26,621 bases of DNA from Amphimedon queenslandica (taxonomy: Eukaryota > Porifera > Demospongiae > Haplosclerida > Niphatidae). Position numbers and translations under genes: made by a program. Location of the stretch: assembly GCF_000090795.2 (NCBI RefSeq), contig NW_003546310.1, forward strand, positions 94,049 to 120,669, given 5' to 3'. The notes under the pieces are model-generated. The model was given only the letters and a program-made list of their open reading frames with translations, was not told where the DNA came from and did no database searches. Of the stretch, positions 1 through 9,502 are shown piece by piece; position 1 is the first letter of the stretch; every line of letters begins with the position of its first letter.

Positions 1-48
1 AGCCTTGTGAAGAGCCTCAAGCCTTTTACCTTGCTTTTTTCGTGGCAT
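1..48 (-). CDS. N-terminus of an unrecognised gene cut by the left edge
   Basis: Reading leftwards from an ATG at 48-46 gives MPRKKQGKRLEALHKA, open to the window edge. The sequence before the ATG (tttgaaa) is A/T-rich, as expected of a start in this DNA. The basic N-terminus (PRKKQGKR) looks like a nuclear, DNA-binding or localisation start, and repeat-encoded proteins often begin this way, but 16 residues are too few to name a family. It may equally be a chance reading. It lies downstream of, and on the same strand as, the PB1-like gene at 604-1141. Confidence 0.25.
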   Translation of the reverse strand, partial: MPRKKQGKRLEALHKA

Positions 49-603
49 TTTCAAAATTATTTCACTGGGCGTTGACGCACAAACTACTAAACGTGATCGC
101 ACTGACGAGACAATGAATACAATGGTTATTCATAGAATTAATAGTATAACTATCCTTTTGCTGCAGTAAGATGGTTTCAATCAAAGCTATAGCTTCGGAC
201 CCTAAAACTCCTGAAAAATGCAGAATTAAAATTAATTCTTCTTTTTTTAGAAGCAAAATTATTTTACTAAACGATACACAGAGTATATTTGATTAAACAA
301 AATTATTGTCTAAAGAATTTGCATTGTAAAATAAAGATAATTTAACTTCTTTAGTTATAAGCATGATCATCACTGAACACTTAAAAGGCTCTGTGCATTA
401 ATAAAGAATAAATTTATTGAAACAAAAATAATGACAGAGCTGCAAAGTCATTGCAAATTAAGTATTAGTAGGCATTTAAAAATTTATGACGGTTTCACTT
501 CAATGTCCTAATGGAATGGCTAGACTATAGTTATAAGAAAATTGGTAATAAGAATAAAAATATATAGTAAGGTATGCAAATTTGCAAAAGTTTTGAATTC
601 AAA
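49..603. other. AT-rich stretch, no supported gene
   Basis: No coding signal that I can defend. A 64-codon minus-strand frame at 62-256 has no recognisable motif and sits in A/T-rich sequence. AATAAA-type signals on the minus strand near 395-415 could serve as the polyadenylation site of the minus-strand gene that ends at 604. Confidence 0.4.
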
Positions 604-1141
604 CTATGTAAGTGGGACTGCACCCTTAACCATAGTAAGAGATTCTTCATCTGACTCAAGAATACAACGAGGACGTTTTGTCATTAAATGCCGGAGGAGT
701 TTCATCAATAACAGAAATGTCATTAGGATTCCGAGGAGTTGACACATTATGAGTGACAGTTATTGGTGAAGGAGAAGTAATTGCTGGTGACAAAGATCTG
801 ATTCAATATTCTAAAAAACAATTATACATAAATTTTCACTATCATAGTGATACTCATCATTACTAGTCAGTTCTCACTTACCTCATAAACCGATGATTCT
901 GCATCACGTAACAAAGTTTGAACCATTTTCAACTTATCTTCACAATCTCATTATCAGAGACGTCAATTAACGCATCCCATTCTGGGTTATATCTTTGGAA
1001 AACCAGATCTAGTTTTATGTTCTCTCGAAATTTAAAGAGAGAGAGACATTCTTCCTTCAGTAATTTCACTGTACCATCACCTGCCAAATTAATGACTTTA
1101 TTTAGCTCTTTATAGGACACCATCACCAATTTGCTCTCCAT
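604..1141 (-). pseudogene. PB1/ubiquitin-like N-terminal gene, two exons, decayed
   Basis: Exon 1 (1141 to 882) starts at MESKLVMVSYKELNKV and carries FQRYNPEWDALIDVSD followed, after one frameshift near 930, by EDKLKMVQTLLRD. The pattern of a basic cluster, then QRYD-like, ID(V/I), then DKLK is that of a PB1 or ubiquitin-like fold. I recall similar first exons in sponge genes labelled G2/M phase-specific E3 (HECT) ligase-like. The exon ends GAG|GTAAGT at 882/881. Exon 2 begins after TTTTTTAG at 811 (first base 810), is Ser/Thr/Pro-rich, passes two frameshifts and ends at a TAG (604-606) after ESDEESLTMVKGAVPLT. No HECT domain follows within the window on this strand. The ATG at 1141 is chosen over one at 1204 because the conserved-looking part starts there; another lies at 1123. 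Its 5' end faces the zinc-finger gene at 1283. Confidence 0.5.
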
Positions 1142-1282
1142 AACAGACCAAACACAACAACAAACACTGACTAACACCTCAGCTCGATATTTTAGAATTT
1201 GCATGTGCTAACTGGGTGGGTGCTAACTACAGTTTCTATTTAAAGCACAAAGAGGTGTGGCATTAATTATAATGGAAAAAAT
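1142..1282. promoter_or_regulatory. Probable shared divergent promoter interval
   Basis: These 141 bases separate the two start codons of the head-to-head pair (minus ATG at 1141, plus ATG at 1283). The stretch contains a direct repeat of GTGCTAACT (about 1206-1232) and TATTTAAAG near 1238. A bidirectional promoter is inferred from geometry only; no factor site is recognised. Confidence 0.3.
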
Positions 1283-2855
1283 ATGGCGACCAGCTCTCAT
1301 ACATCTAGCTGCAATGGATTCACTTGCTCCCTGTGATATATATATACTTCTCAAACATGAAGACTGTATTACGACATATAGGTGCTGCTCATGCTCATGA
1401 ACCTGCTTTTCATGTGACTTGTGGATTTAATGGGTGTCCAAGGACATACAGTAACTACTATTCATATCGTAAACATATACAACAAAAGCACTGGGGTTCT
1501 GGCTTAACAAGTCATAGTGATGTACCACTACAAACTTTGACTGATAATGACATTTCCAAAAACGGAAAACTTCTGATACAGAGAGAAGAGGAGAGTGCAG
1601 AAGACGAGTTACCATTAAATAGTGACCATGACAGAGAGTTGCTGCAAAAGAATGCTGTCCTGTTCACTTAAAAGAGCAAGGAAGTACAAAGTATGTCACA
1701 ACTAGCTTTGAATGACTTGATTAGTGATATTACTATGATTGTGCAGCAAACAGTAGATACAATGGCATTTAATATGTCAGGTTAGAGTTTGATTTTTATG
1801 ATTGTTTTACATTTATTAGTAAGTCCATGTGTTGCATTTTTACTATAATGTTAGACTGATAATACATATATTTTCTACAGGTGTTTTACAAGAGAAAGTA
1901 TTACTGATGCTAGTCTTTCCAAAATTTTTATGGATGAAGACTTGCGTAATCCATTTAAAGATTTGCAGTCATCTTATAAGCAAAAAAAGGCATACAAGTC
2001 AATTGGTTTAGTAGTATGTAAAGTAAATTTTATTATAACCAATTTACTTATTTTTGGAACCAGTAGAAAGATTTAGGAAGAAAATTCAGAAAAGTTAGTA
2101 TACGTTTCATATTCTTCAGTGATTGTGCTTATGACGTACCTCTGGAGCAGTCACTTCAGTGATTACTATCTAACACTACAGTATTTAATGAGGTGCATAT
2201 TTTAATAATTTTGAAAGTAGTTCTCATTATGTATTACTTTGTAGATTTTATGTGGACATAGCCGCAGTGATGACTTAATCGAAGATTATTGTGATGGGTC
2301 TTTACTTAAAAAACACCCATTGTTTTCAGTGTGTTCAACAGCTTTGCAGTTAATGTTATATTATAATGACCTGGAAGTTTGCAACTTCATTCGATCAAGG
2401 GCAAAGAAACGCAAACTCGGTGTGGTTTAAAATATGCACAATTATTACTATCAAATTATAGGAGTCTTTTATTATGTTTTAGGTAACCTGAATCCTAAAC
2501 TTAGGTCATCTCTAAAGATAATACAACTAGTATCCATAGTTCGTCGTTCAATAATTCAAGATTATGGTATAGATAAAGTATTGGAACCATTTATAAACAG
2601 TGATGAAACTTGAAATGGTACATATCTGATGTAGTAGTATAGCTAGAAACATTTGTGGGACTTATATTTTGTGTAATATGCAGATTTAGTTTTGCTGGTG
2701 TAGGTATTACACCCATTACTATGTTGAATTAAATTGTGCATTATTTATGATGAACAGCCAATAGCAATATTAAATTTCAGCAAACAAATATTTCCATCTA
2801 TATGTTACATCTATAATAGTTACATTTACAATGTACATGTTTATCCTGTTGTAGG

Positions 2856-2897
2856 ATGAAGGAATTAACATGAAGGATGAAGGAATTAACATTAAAA
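2856..2897 (+). repeat. 21-base tandem duplication inside an exon
   Basis: The stretch gatgaaggaattaacatgaa followed by g is repeated twice in a row right after the splice acceptor at 2854. It duplicates seven codons in frame (DEGINMK then DEGINIK), so it did not itself break the reading frame. Confidence 0.75.
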
Positions 2898-3812
2898 TAC
2901 AAGGGCAGCAGCACAATATTCGTGGGACTATTAGTCTAGTGTGTGCTGACAACTTGCTAGCTGGGCACTGGGTGGATACAAAGCTCTTGCTTCTGCTTTG
3001 AGAAAATGTAGATTTTGTATGGCTGTTGCCACAGATATCAATTCTAAAGTTAGTGTCAATGATGAATAATGTAATTATGTATATTTTGTATAATTTAATA
3101 GTTTTTATCTCAACAATTTTCAACCTCGCACTCGTGTTACACATACCAATCATTCTGCATACATTGGTGGTCCATTACATGAACAGACTGCTACAACTTA
3201 CGGTATCGTTTGTGATTCTATATTAAACAAATCACAATTTTTTCATGTAACTGAGGGACTGGCCCCAGACATTATGCACGATGTACTAGAAGGTGTTTTA
3301 CAGTGAAATGAAGGAGCTATTGATTTATCTGATACAAGAAAGAAAGCTGATCACCTTGTCATTTCTCAATGAACAATTTGAAAATTTTTCATATGGATAC
3401 GGTGATATAGCTAACAAACAAATGCCTGTATTGCATCAATCACTGAATTCAAAAGACAATAGCCTGAAGCAGACAGGTATATTGTGTGCATGCCTATAAA
3501 TATTTGTATCCATCATTTACCCCAGCTACACAGATGTGGTGCCTTGCCACAATTTTACCATTATTGATTGGTGAATTTATACCAACTGATGAGCCTCACT
3601 GGGATAATTATTTATTGATGCTGACTATTGCGGATTATGTTTTTGCTCCTGTCACATCTAATGAAGTCATTTCATATCTGAAAACTATCATGCGGGAGCA
3701 TCATGAGAATTTTTGTCACCTATATCCAGATGCCTGTGACTCCTAAATTTCATTATATCATTCATCTTCCTGAATGGCTACTCAGGTACATGTACATATG
3801 ATAAATATTATT

Positions 3813-3843
3813 AACGACCTGGGGGCTTCGCCCCCAGGTTGTT
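3813..3843. repeat. GC-rich perfect hairpin
   Basis: The arms acctgggggc (3817-3826) and gcccccaggt (3830-3839) pair perfectly around a TTC loop. The pairing continues through aac/gtt outside one mismatch. It is strikingly GC-rich in AT-rich DNA. Similar subterminal hairpins occur in foldback and Helitron-like elements, but no family is claimed. Confidence 0.8.
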
Positions 3844-3872
3844 CCTATAATTGAATTCACCCTCGCACTATG

Positions 3873-3895
3873 TATATATATATATATATATATAT
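3873..3895. repeat. (TA)n microsatellite
   Basis: About eleven TA units in a row inside the long intron of the zinc-finger gene. Confidence 0.9.
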
Positions 3896-4915
3896 TTATT
3901 TGTATGTCCACACTTACATTTCTTCTATACACGTTGTATTGGAGAAGTAACAAGCCTTAGCAACCACCCGCCCATGCTCCTTTACGTGAGTGGGTGTGGT
4001 CATGGCAAGCAAAATGGCGACTTACACATGGGACAAAGCTAAGAGCTATCTAACAGCAAGAGAGCATAGAGATACTGTCTAAAGACTTCTCTAGAAGCAT
4101 TATAAGGTGGAGAGAACCTCTATAATTCTTAGTAATGACCAAGATGTATTTGCAAGGTGGTGAAATCAATTATAGGAATATTTTTTACCCTGTTACGCTT
4201 GTTTTTAGATTACAGTATTTTGTATTATAGATTTGGTCCTGCTAGTAGATACTGGTGTATGCGCTTCGAAGCAAAACATAGCTATTTCAAGTCATTGGCA
4301 CAGCAAGTAAAATGTTTCAAAAACAATGAGAAGACTCTAGCTGACCATCATCAAAGTTTAACGTGCTACTATTCATCTAGAGACAGCTACATTAATCAAG
4401 ATTGGTCATTTGGAAGGGTGAAGTAAGATACAAAGGTGTATGAATGTGTGTATCATACATTTTCAGGAAAGTATCTGCTTTTGGCGATTACGTACATAAA
4501 AATATCTTGAATAATTTACCTCGAATCAATGATCTAACTGAGCTGAATATGTATGCAATTATTTTGCTGTAGTGATTGTAATATCATTTCGTGTAACGTG
4601 GTCAAAGACTGGTAGTACCTTATACGAGCCTGGAGCTGCTGTAATTTTAGAGAGTTCTCTTATACCTATTTTTGGAGTACTAATTGACATTGTTGTGTAC
4701 AATGTAGATAGCTGTTACTTCACAGTACAAGAATACACTACTAACTGTTTTTAAGAACATTTTCATTCATTTGAAGTTTCTGTTGTAACACCAGCATTGT
4801 ATCACATGTGTCAGTAGTGTGACTTGGCTGATTTTTATCCATTGTCTATTTATACTTGTACTTCAAACAATACAAAATTAATTCACTTAAGTATGATGTC
4901 ATTGAACAATTTTAA

Positions 4916-5532
4916 ATGAATTTTTATGTGTTGTAATGCAATATTGTCAATATTTAGTATTAATTACAAACTGGAATAGTATTCGGAGCACACTTACATA
5001 GCACAGTGTGATGACACACCATTGGTGTCGTAAAATTTTTGTGTGACTTCCACACATTATTTTTTAAAGTGTAACCGTTTACTTTAATATCATTTATTAG
5101 TGCCAATAATGCTACTTCCAAGAACAAAGAATGATAAAACAACCATTTGTTGGACCTGCTTCATTTATTACTTTTGCCTTAGAGTGTGGCGAGTTCAGTA
5201 CTTTAGCAATCAGTTAGTCATAAAACAAACATTATATGGGTGTAATCTTATTATCACTAATCTTTAGGCAATACTGATACTTATCAATACCGCATCATAT
5301 TAATTAAACATTATGAACACTGATAATTTACCCATCACTACAGATATTTATTTTACAGTTATTGCATTGCCAAATTGTCAATAGTTGTGTCACAAATTTT
5401 AATTATGAAACTAAAAATTTTTTTGTGTTCAGTCTTGACCAACCCTGACCACGCATAGATCTTGCTGTGCATGGTTGTTACCTACAGTGTTATTACTAAA
5501 TACTAAAGCAAATTGTTCTTTGATTTATAAAG
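4916..5532. other. AT-rich spacer, no supported gene
   Basis: This spacer lies between the end of the zinc-finger gene and the first recognisable exon of the KDZ-like gene. A 60-codon minus-strand frame at 4960-5142 has no motif. If the two genes at 604-4915 are one element, its right terminal repeat should lie here; I looked for a CACTA-like or other match to the left flank and saw none. Confidence 0.4.
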
Positions 5533-6919
5533 GCCAATTTTTTTCCTGAACTAAAGCGTAAAATCATCCAAGATTCATTTTGAAATGAAGTTTATCAGAA
5601 AGTGATTGAATCCCAAATAGATTACATGATCTTTGAACCAGATGGTAGAGAAAGGTGTATGCTTGAAATTGATAAGATCAGAGCTTTGCAACCATATGAA
5701 CATGTTTGTCACCAATTGTGCAAAGAAAAAAGTAAGATAAAAAAAGATTGTTAGGTGATGCAACTTTAAAATTTTTGTTAGGGTGTGGTGAACTTTTTGT
5801 AACAGATGGCACTTGGAAGTTAGGTTACCATACTTGTTTGTTAAAATTTCCTGTTCATGTACAAGGCATGTCTGCCAGACTGCTGTCCCATGGAACATGA
5901 AAATGGAAAGCTTTTTTGCAAATTACTTACAGATGTCTTTAAGAAAGCTGTTATTTCTGATAGCATTCTTGGCTTTGCAAGAAAAATTAATAGTGATGTC
6001 ATAGAAGCAATAGAAGATACGACTCAAATCTAACTGATCACAAGCATTGTGCATTGGAAGACATTTTATGAAGAGTGACAAATTGTTTACGTAATTCAGA
6101 CGTACCTACAGCAGATATTCAAGGCACAATAAATGCTCATTGACAAATTGTGTGTATTGACACTACAATAAAGTCACTGCCAACACTCATTCTGACAATT
6201 CTTTTATGTACAGGAGTAAAACATCTGGGTAGCCAGTATCACGATAACTGATCACAGAGACAAATCTGAAACTGATATATGCAGATAAGGTAGTGGCTCA
6301 CTGATAAATACAGATAATGTAGTGGCTCTTCAAAAAAAGCTGAGGCAATGGTCAAGGGGATACCAGTTTGTTATTAGTGGTGGAGGCCACATTGAAATGC
6401 TTACTCCACTTTAAAAGTAAGCAAATCAAACTTACTGATTAAATCACGTTCTCCGCTCTGTAAATATATCTGAATCTCTGTCCCAAGTATTCTTATTTCT
6501 AATTAACTTTTTTTTAAAGAAGCTTCATTATGTTTTGTATGAGAATTGGGACAAAACATTCATTGCTAACATGTGCAACTTTGATAAGAAGAAAACTGCC
6601 AGAAATGATTTGCCATTGCCACACCCTTTCAACAAAATGTGGAAATCATTATTGAATATTATTGATTCATTTCATGTAAAATACCACAGAGGTGACAATT
6701 GCAAAGCACTATATAATCCTGAAATGCTTAAAGAGGTGCATGAAAACTAATATGCAGGCTTGTGAGCAGACCTATGCTTGCTTGAGTCCGTTTCACAGGA
6801 TACTGTCATCTGTTCCAAGGACACACAATCACTTTTTTTTTCAAAGAATGATAAAGAAGAGGAATGATTACAATGGCTGGAAAACCAGTGTGAACAAACG
6901 TTGCTACTTCACTGACTAA
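5533..6919 (+). pseudogene. KDZ-like transposase, decayed
   Basis: Exon 5533-5731 starts after TTATAAAG, encodes FFPELKRKIIQDSF then IFEPDGRERCMLEIDKIRAL, and ends before GTAAGA. A 50-base intron (5732-5781) leads to GELFVTDGTWKLGYHTC, whose DGTWK probably supplies the first catalytic Asp. After a frameshift come PDCCPMEHENGKLFCKLL and, much further on, RQWSRGYQFVISGGGHIEML (about 6340-6405). An intron (6417-6519) precedes IANMCNFD, PLPHPFNKMWKSLLNIIDSF and, after another frameshift, MQACEQTYACL with HHFF-type PRTHNHFFFQRMIKKRNDY, ending at a TAA at 6917-6919. I associate the (M)ACEQT(F/Y)A(W)L...RM(V/I)K+RN block with KDZ-type transposases of invertebrates. The residue expected to be Asp in the (Y)DNMCN motif is Ala here (ANMCN), so even the restored frame may be inactive. 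Several stops are present. Confidence 0.6.
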
Positions 6920-7159
6920 TTATGACAATAACTGTTGATTCTTAAGAATTTTAATAAAATGTAAAATTATGGGGTGAGAGCACAAAGCATTTGGGTTATT
7001 GTGGCTATGCTAATAATCATAGTAACTTTTAGCTGTACCACAAGAAATGGATAGGTTAGCTTATTAACAGAAATACAATAAATAGATTGTCAGTATAGTA
7101 GCCAGAAACTACACTTGTGGAGTATATGTGCCTATTATGTTTTCCGATGTATCAGCAAT
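6920..7159. other. AT-rich 3' flank
   Basis: There is an AATAAA at about 6953, 35 bases after the stop of the KDZ-like gene, a plausible polyadenylation signal for it. Nothing else is recognised. Confidence 0.35.
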
Positions 7160-7615
7160 TAGGTATACTCATTGTATGTCATTGTTTACCTATGTCTACT
7201 AGTCTTTACCACTGTATTGTCAAAGTTTATCAGTGTTTAGCCATGTTTACCACTGTTAGCCTAAGTTTACTTGTGTTTAACACACTTTATCACTGTTTAC
7301 CTTTTTTCCACTGTATATCATTGCTTACCAATGTTTATCAATGTTTACCACTGTATTGTCAGTTCTTTATACAATTCTTTACCACAGCATATCTTTGTTT
7401 ACTTATGTTCATCTATGTTTAACACTAAAATACTCTATACTCACGTTTATCACTGTATATCAATGTTTACCACCTTTTACCTATGTTTATTACAATTTGC
7501 CTACGTTTACGACTGTATAGCATATTGTATCAGTATTATACTTACATTTATTAATGTTTGTTACAGTTTCAATGCTTAGTGATGTTTACCGTTGTTTACA
7601 TATGTTTTAATCATG
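7160..7615. repeat. Diverged minisatellite, TGTTTACCACTG-like unit
   Basis: For about 450 bases the plus strand repeats variants of TGTTTACCACTG, TGTTTATCA and TATTGTC with a period of roughly 10-13 bases. It is strand-asymmetric (T-rich and G-poor on plus). Two overlapping 100-codon frames here (7117-7422 and 7271-7579) are by-products of the repeat and read as Cys/Leu/Tyr/His-rich nonsense. The copies are too diverged to count exactly by eye. Confidence 0.8.
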
Positions 7616-7680
7616 ATTACCATAGTCATAATAGCTCTTTTCATATTAATGATTACTATGATGGCAGTAAACTCAAGAGT

Positions 7681-8016
7681 TTGGAAAAATCATGGGTCTT
7701 AAATCAAGCCTCATTTGCTTTTGCATTATCCACATAGATATTTTGCACTGCACATATCAAGAAAGGACTTAAAACAGATTGGACAGCAAAAGGACCTTTT
7801 TCAAACAAGTTTTCAACCCACCATGCTTGCTGTGTAAGCTTCTGTTCTAGACGGAGTTTTGTCCAAGAATACGGAAAACATTTAAGTGCCCTTTTTGACT
7901 GGACCCCTTCAATTAATGTTGAAGCAAGAATGGTTTATTGCAGTTACACATATATTTGGGTGACATTATCTAACTTGGCCTTCAAGCCAAGTCACTTCTA
8001 CTATTACTTTTACTAG
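7681..8016. other. Unrecognised open stretch, strand uncertain
   Basis: On the plus strand one frame reads through 7681-8016 with a single stop (7735-7737) and includes KGLKTDWTAKGPFSNKF and EYGKHLSALFDWTPSINVEA. On the minus strand the frame from about 7941 to 7699 is also open, with TQQAWWVENLFEKGPFAVQS. Only one can be real. The minus reading is slightly more protein-like (Trp pair, amphipathic pattern), but I recognise neither. Confidence 0.25.
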
Positions 8017-8717
8017 CCTTGGAGGCCAGAAAGGGGGACACCTTGACAAACTTTAACATCTGCTCACAAGTAACCTTCACTATTGTTTAAACATTACTTG
8101 TTAGCTACATAAAATGCATCATGACAAAATTGTTCAATTTTGATAAATAAACTCTTGAGTTCTGCCAGTCTAGAAGGTACTCAGCCACACACCCACAGGT
8201 GTGTCTTAAAACTTTTTTAGGTCACTATCTCCATAATTCAATTTTTAGTAGCAACTTTTTATAATTCATTGCTTTCCCCATTGGCACATAAATTACGATG
8301 ATATAGCTCAGTCAAACCTTTGGTAAAATAGCTCTCAGTTTGCACATTATTTGCATGCTTACATGTGAAGGATGGTAATTGATTTCATTTGCAACTCTTC
8401 ACAAATTTTGGCTAACACTGATTGACACCACTGCTACCTATTAATAATTTTATTATTAACACCTATCAACATACCAAGCATGAATAAACATTACACAAAT
8501 ACAGCACATGTATGCAGTTGCTACATGCTTCCTAATCTTTGAAGAGGGGACCTGATGCTGAAACAACCGAGAAGACTTGTCAAATCACTTAACAGTACCA
8601 CAACTTCTGATGCTACATGAACTTCTAGTACTCCTACTGTAGCTGCTTCTGTAGCCCATGTTCCAGCTGCTGCTATCACCACTAGTTCCGTCACTGCTCG
8701 CTGGTACATTTCAATTG
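8017..8717. other. AT-rich stretch, no supported gene
   Basis: Nothing recognised. A Ser/Thr/Ala-rich plus-strand reading around 8580-8710 (TPTVAASVAHVPAAAITTSS) has a stop and looks like low-complexity sequence or a degraded linker. Confidence 0.35.
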
Positions 8718-8764
8718 CTGTGTCTATATTAAATCTATCAAAATTTGTTTAGATATAGACACAG
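8718..8764. repeat. Inverted repeat, 12-base perfect arms
   Basis: Arms CTGTGTCTATAT (8718-8729) and ATATAGACACAG (8753-8764) are perfect reverse complements around a 23-base spacer. They could be a remnant of a foldback or a chance palindrome in AT-rich DNA. Confidence 0.7.
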
Positions 8765-9038
8765 AAGCACCTGGATAAGTCGTGGTGCGGAACTATGTGG
8801 AGCAAAGAAACCCAAAAAGAGACATGAATTTGGTAGCAGGAGTATACACTCTAATGACTGCCAATAGACTTAGTAGGCCAAAAGAGATTGGCGAATGCAG
8901 AAATTTGTATATGATTCTGATTCCAAGTACTTGTAAGACTGGAATTAATGGAATGGAACACCGATTTGGAGTACTACATCTGCGCATGATCAAAGTCACA
9001 TAGTTTCAATTACAAGAAATTGCATTAATGAGGTATTA

Positions 9039-9360
9039 ACTACTGGTTGATAAGCTATTACTAATATTTAAAGGTGTTGATTCTTTTGGAATCGTTTCAA
9101 ACGAATTTCACTTGTCTTTTAATATGAGTGCGATTCTATTTGGAAGCGAAGGATCAATTATTTCAGACTTGGAATTGCCCGTCACAAAGGCCAAGCTTCA
9201 TTTGTCTGAGAGTAGTACTGCCATAGAGATTGACTTAGCAAATTTTGCTGAGTTTCGTATAATAGCTGACTCTGGTGACTACAAGTTGCATTGTACACAG
9301 AATACAAAAAAAAATGTCATCATAACCCCTCCAATGGGCTGTATTAGATTATTTCTTTGA
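9039..9360 (+). pseudogene. Unrecognised open frame, possible exon
   Basis: This frame is open for 106 codons from about 9039 to the TGA at 9358-9360, long for this base composition, and has balanced protein-like content: VDSFGIVSNEFHLSF, ILFGSEGSIISDLELPV, AKLHLSESSTAIEID, ANFAEFRIIADSGDYKLH. A possible acceptor (ATTTAAAG) lies at about 9074. No family is recognised. A second frame just upstream (8782-9003, containing RNPKRDMNLVAGVYTLM) is out of phase and might belong to the same remnant. Confidence 0.3.
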
Positions 9361-9502
9361 AAAGTTTTTGGTCACTGTTTCAAAATGATATTCACCTTGA
9401 AGAGTGCCCAGAAGTATCTTATGTCTAGAGGTACAACATTATTACTTTTTATTGTATCCAACATTTACATCCTATTATGTTGATTCCAGATTCTGCTAAA
9501 GA

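Larger units (their letters stand above)
3786..4230 (+). other. Intron carrying a nested insertion
   Basis: This 445-base intron (CAG|GTACAT at the donor, TTATAG|A at the acceptor) is about nine times longer than its neighbours. It contains a perfect GC-rich hairpin, a TA microsatellite and a start-like ATGGCGACTTACACATGG at 4014 encoding MATYTWDKAKSYLTAREH with a stop at 4080. These suggest a short non-autonomous element, or the 5' end of another element, inserted into the intron. I could not find a convincing target duplication, so the ends are unknown. Confidence 0.45.
1283..4915 (+). pseudogene. C2H2 zinc-finger transposase-like gene, about ten exons, decayed
   Basis: The gene begins ATGGCGACC at 1283. 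Two C2H2 fingers follow: FTCSLC...HIGAAH (broken by a TA expansion near 1335) and TCGFNGC...HIQQKH (to 1494). Later pieces are LNDLISDITMIVQQ (about 1708), NPFKDLQSSYKQKKAYKS (about 1950), KKHPLFSVCSTALQLMLYY (2308), RAKKRKLGV (2400), GNLNPKLRSSLKIIQLVSI (2483), GTISLVCADNL (2928), GLAPDIMHDVLEG (3252), MWCLATILPLLIGEFIP (3534), HYIIHLPEWLLR (3752) and WCMRFEAKHSYFK (4253). The last frame ends LKYDVIEQF-TAA at 4915. Clear introns are 1781-1880, 2193-2244, 3477-3525 (joins LKQT to ATQMW), 3786-4230 (splits the Arg of LLR|FGPAS) and 4423-4466 (joins RVK to KVSAFG). I remember a multicopy family of this order in fish, cnidarians and sponges. The acidic residues in ADNL, DIMHDVLEG and RFEAKH suggest a DDE-type nuclease, but that is inference. 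There are at least six frameshifts or stops. Confidence 0.7.

Noticed and set aside
2770-3153. 127-codon minus-strand frame opposite the zinc-finger gene
   Set aside because: It is antisense to recognisable plus-strand exons (GTISLVCADNL and following) and has no motif of its own.
1-5250. Terminal inverted repeats enclosing the 604-4915 gene pair
   Set aside because: No matching pair of ends or target duplication was visible by eye; CACTG words near 373 and CAGTG near 5005 are too short to count.
7117-7579. Two overlapping 100-codon plus-strand frames rich in Cys, Leu, Tyr and His
   Set aside because: They are the translation of the TGTTTACC minisatellite in two frames; repeat structure explains them fully.
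8521-8709. 62-codon minus-strand Val/Ala/Leu-rich frame
   Set aside because: It is the complement of a Ser/Thr/Ala-rich low-complexity stretch; no supporting motif or splice site.
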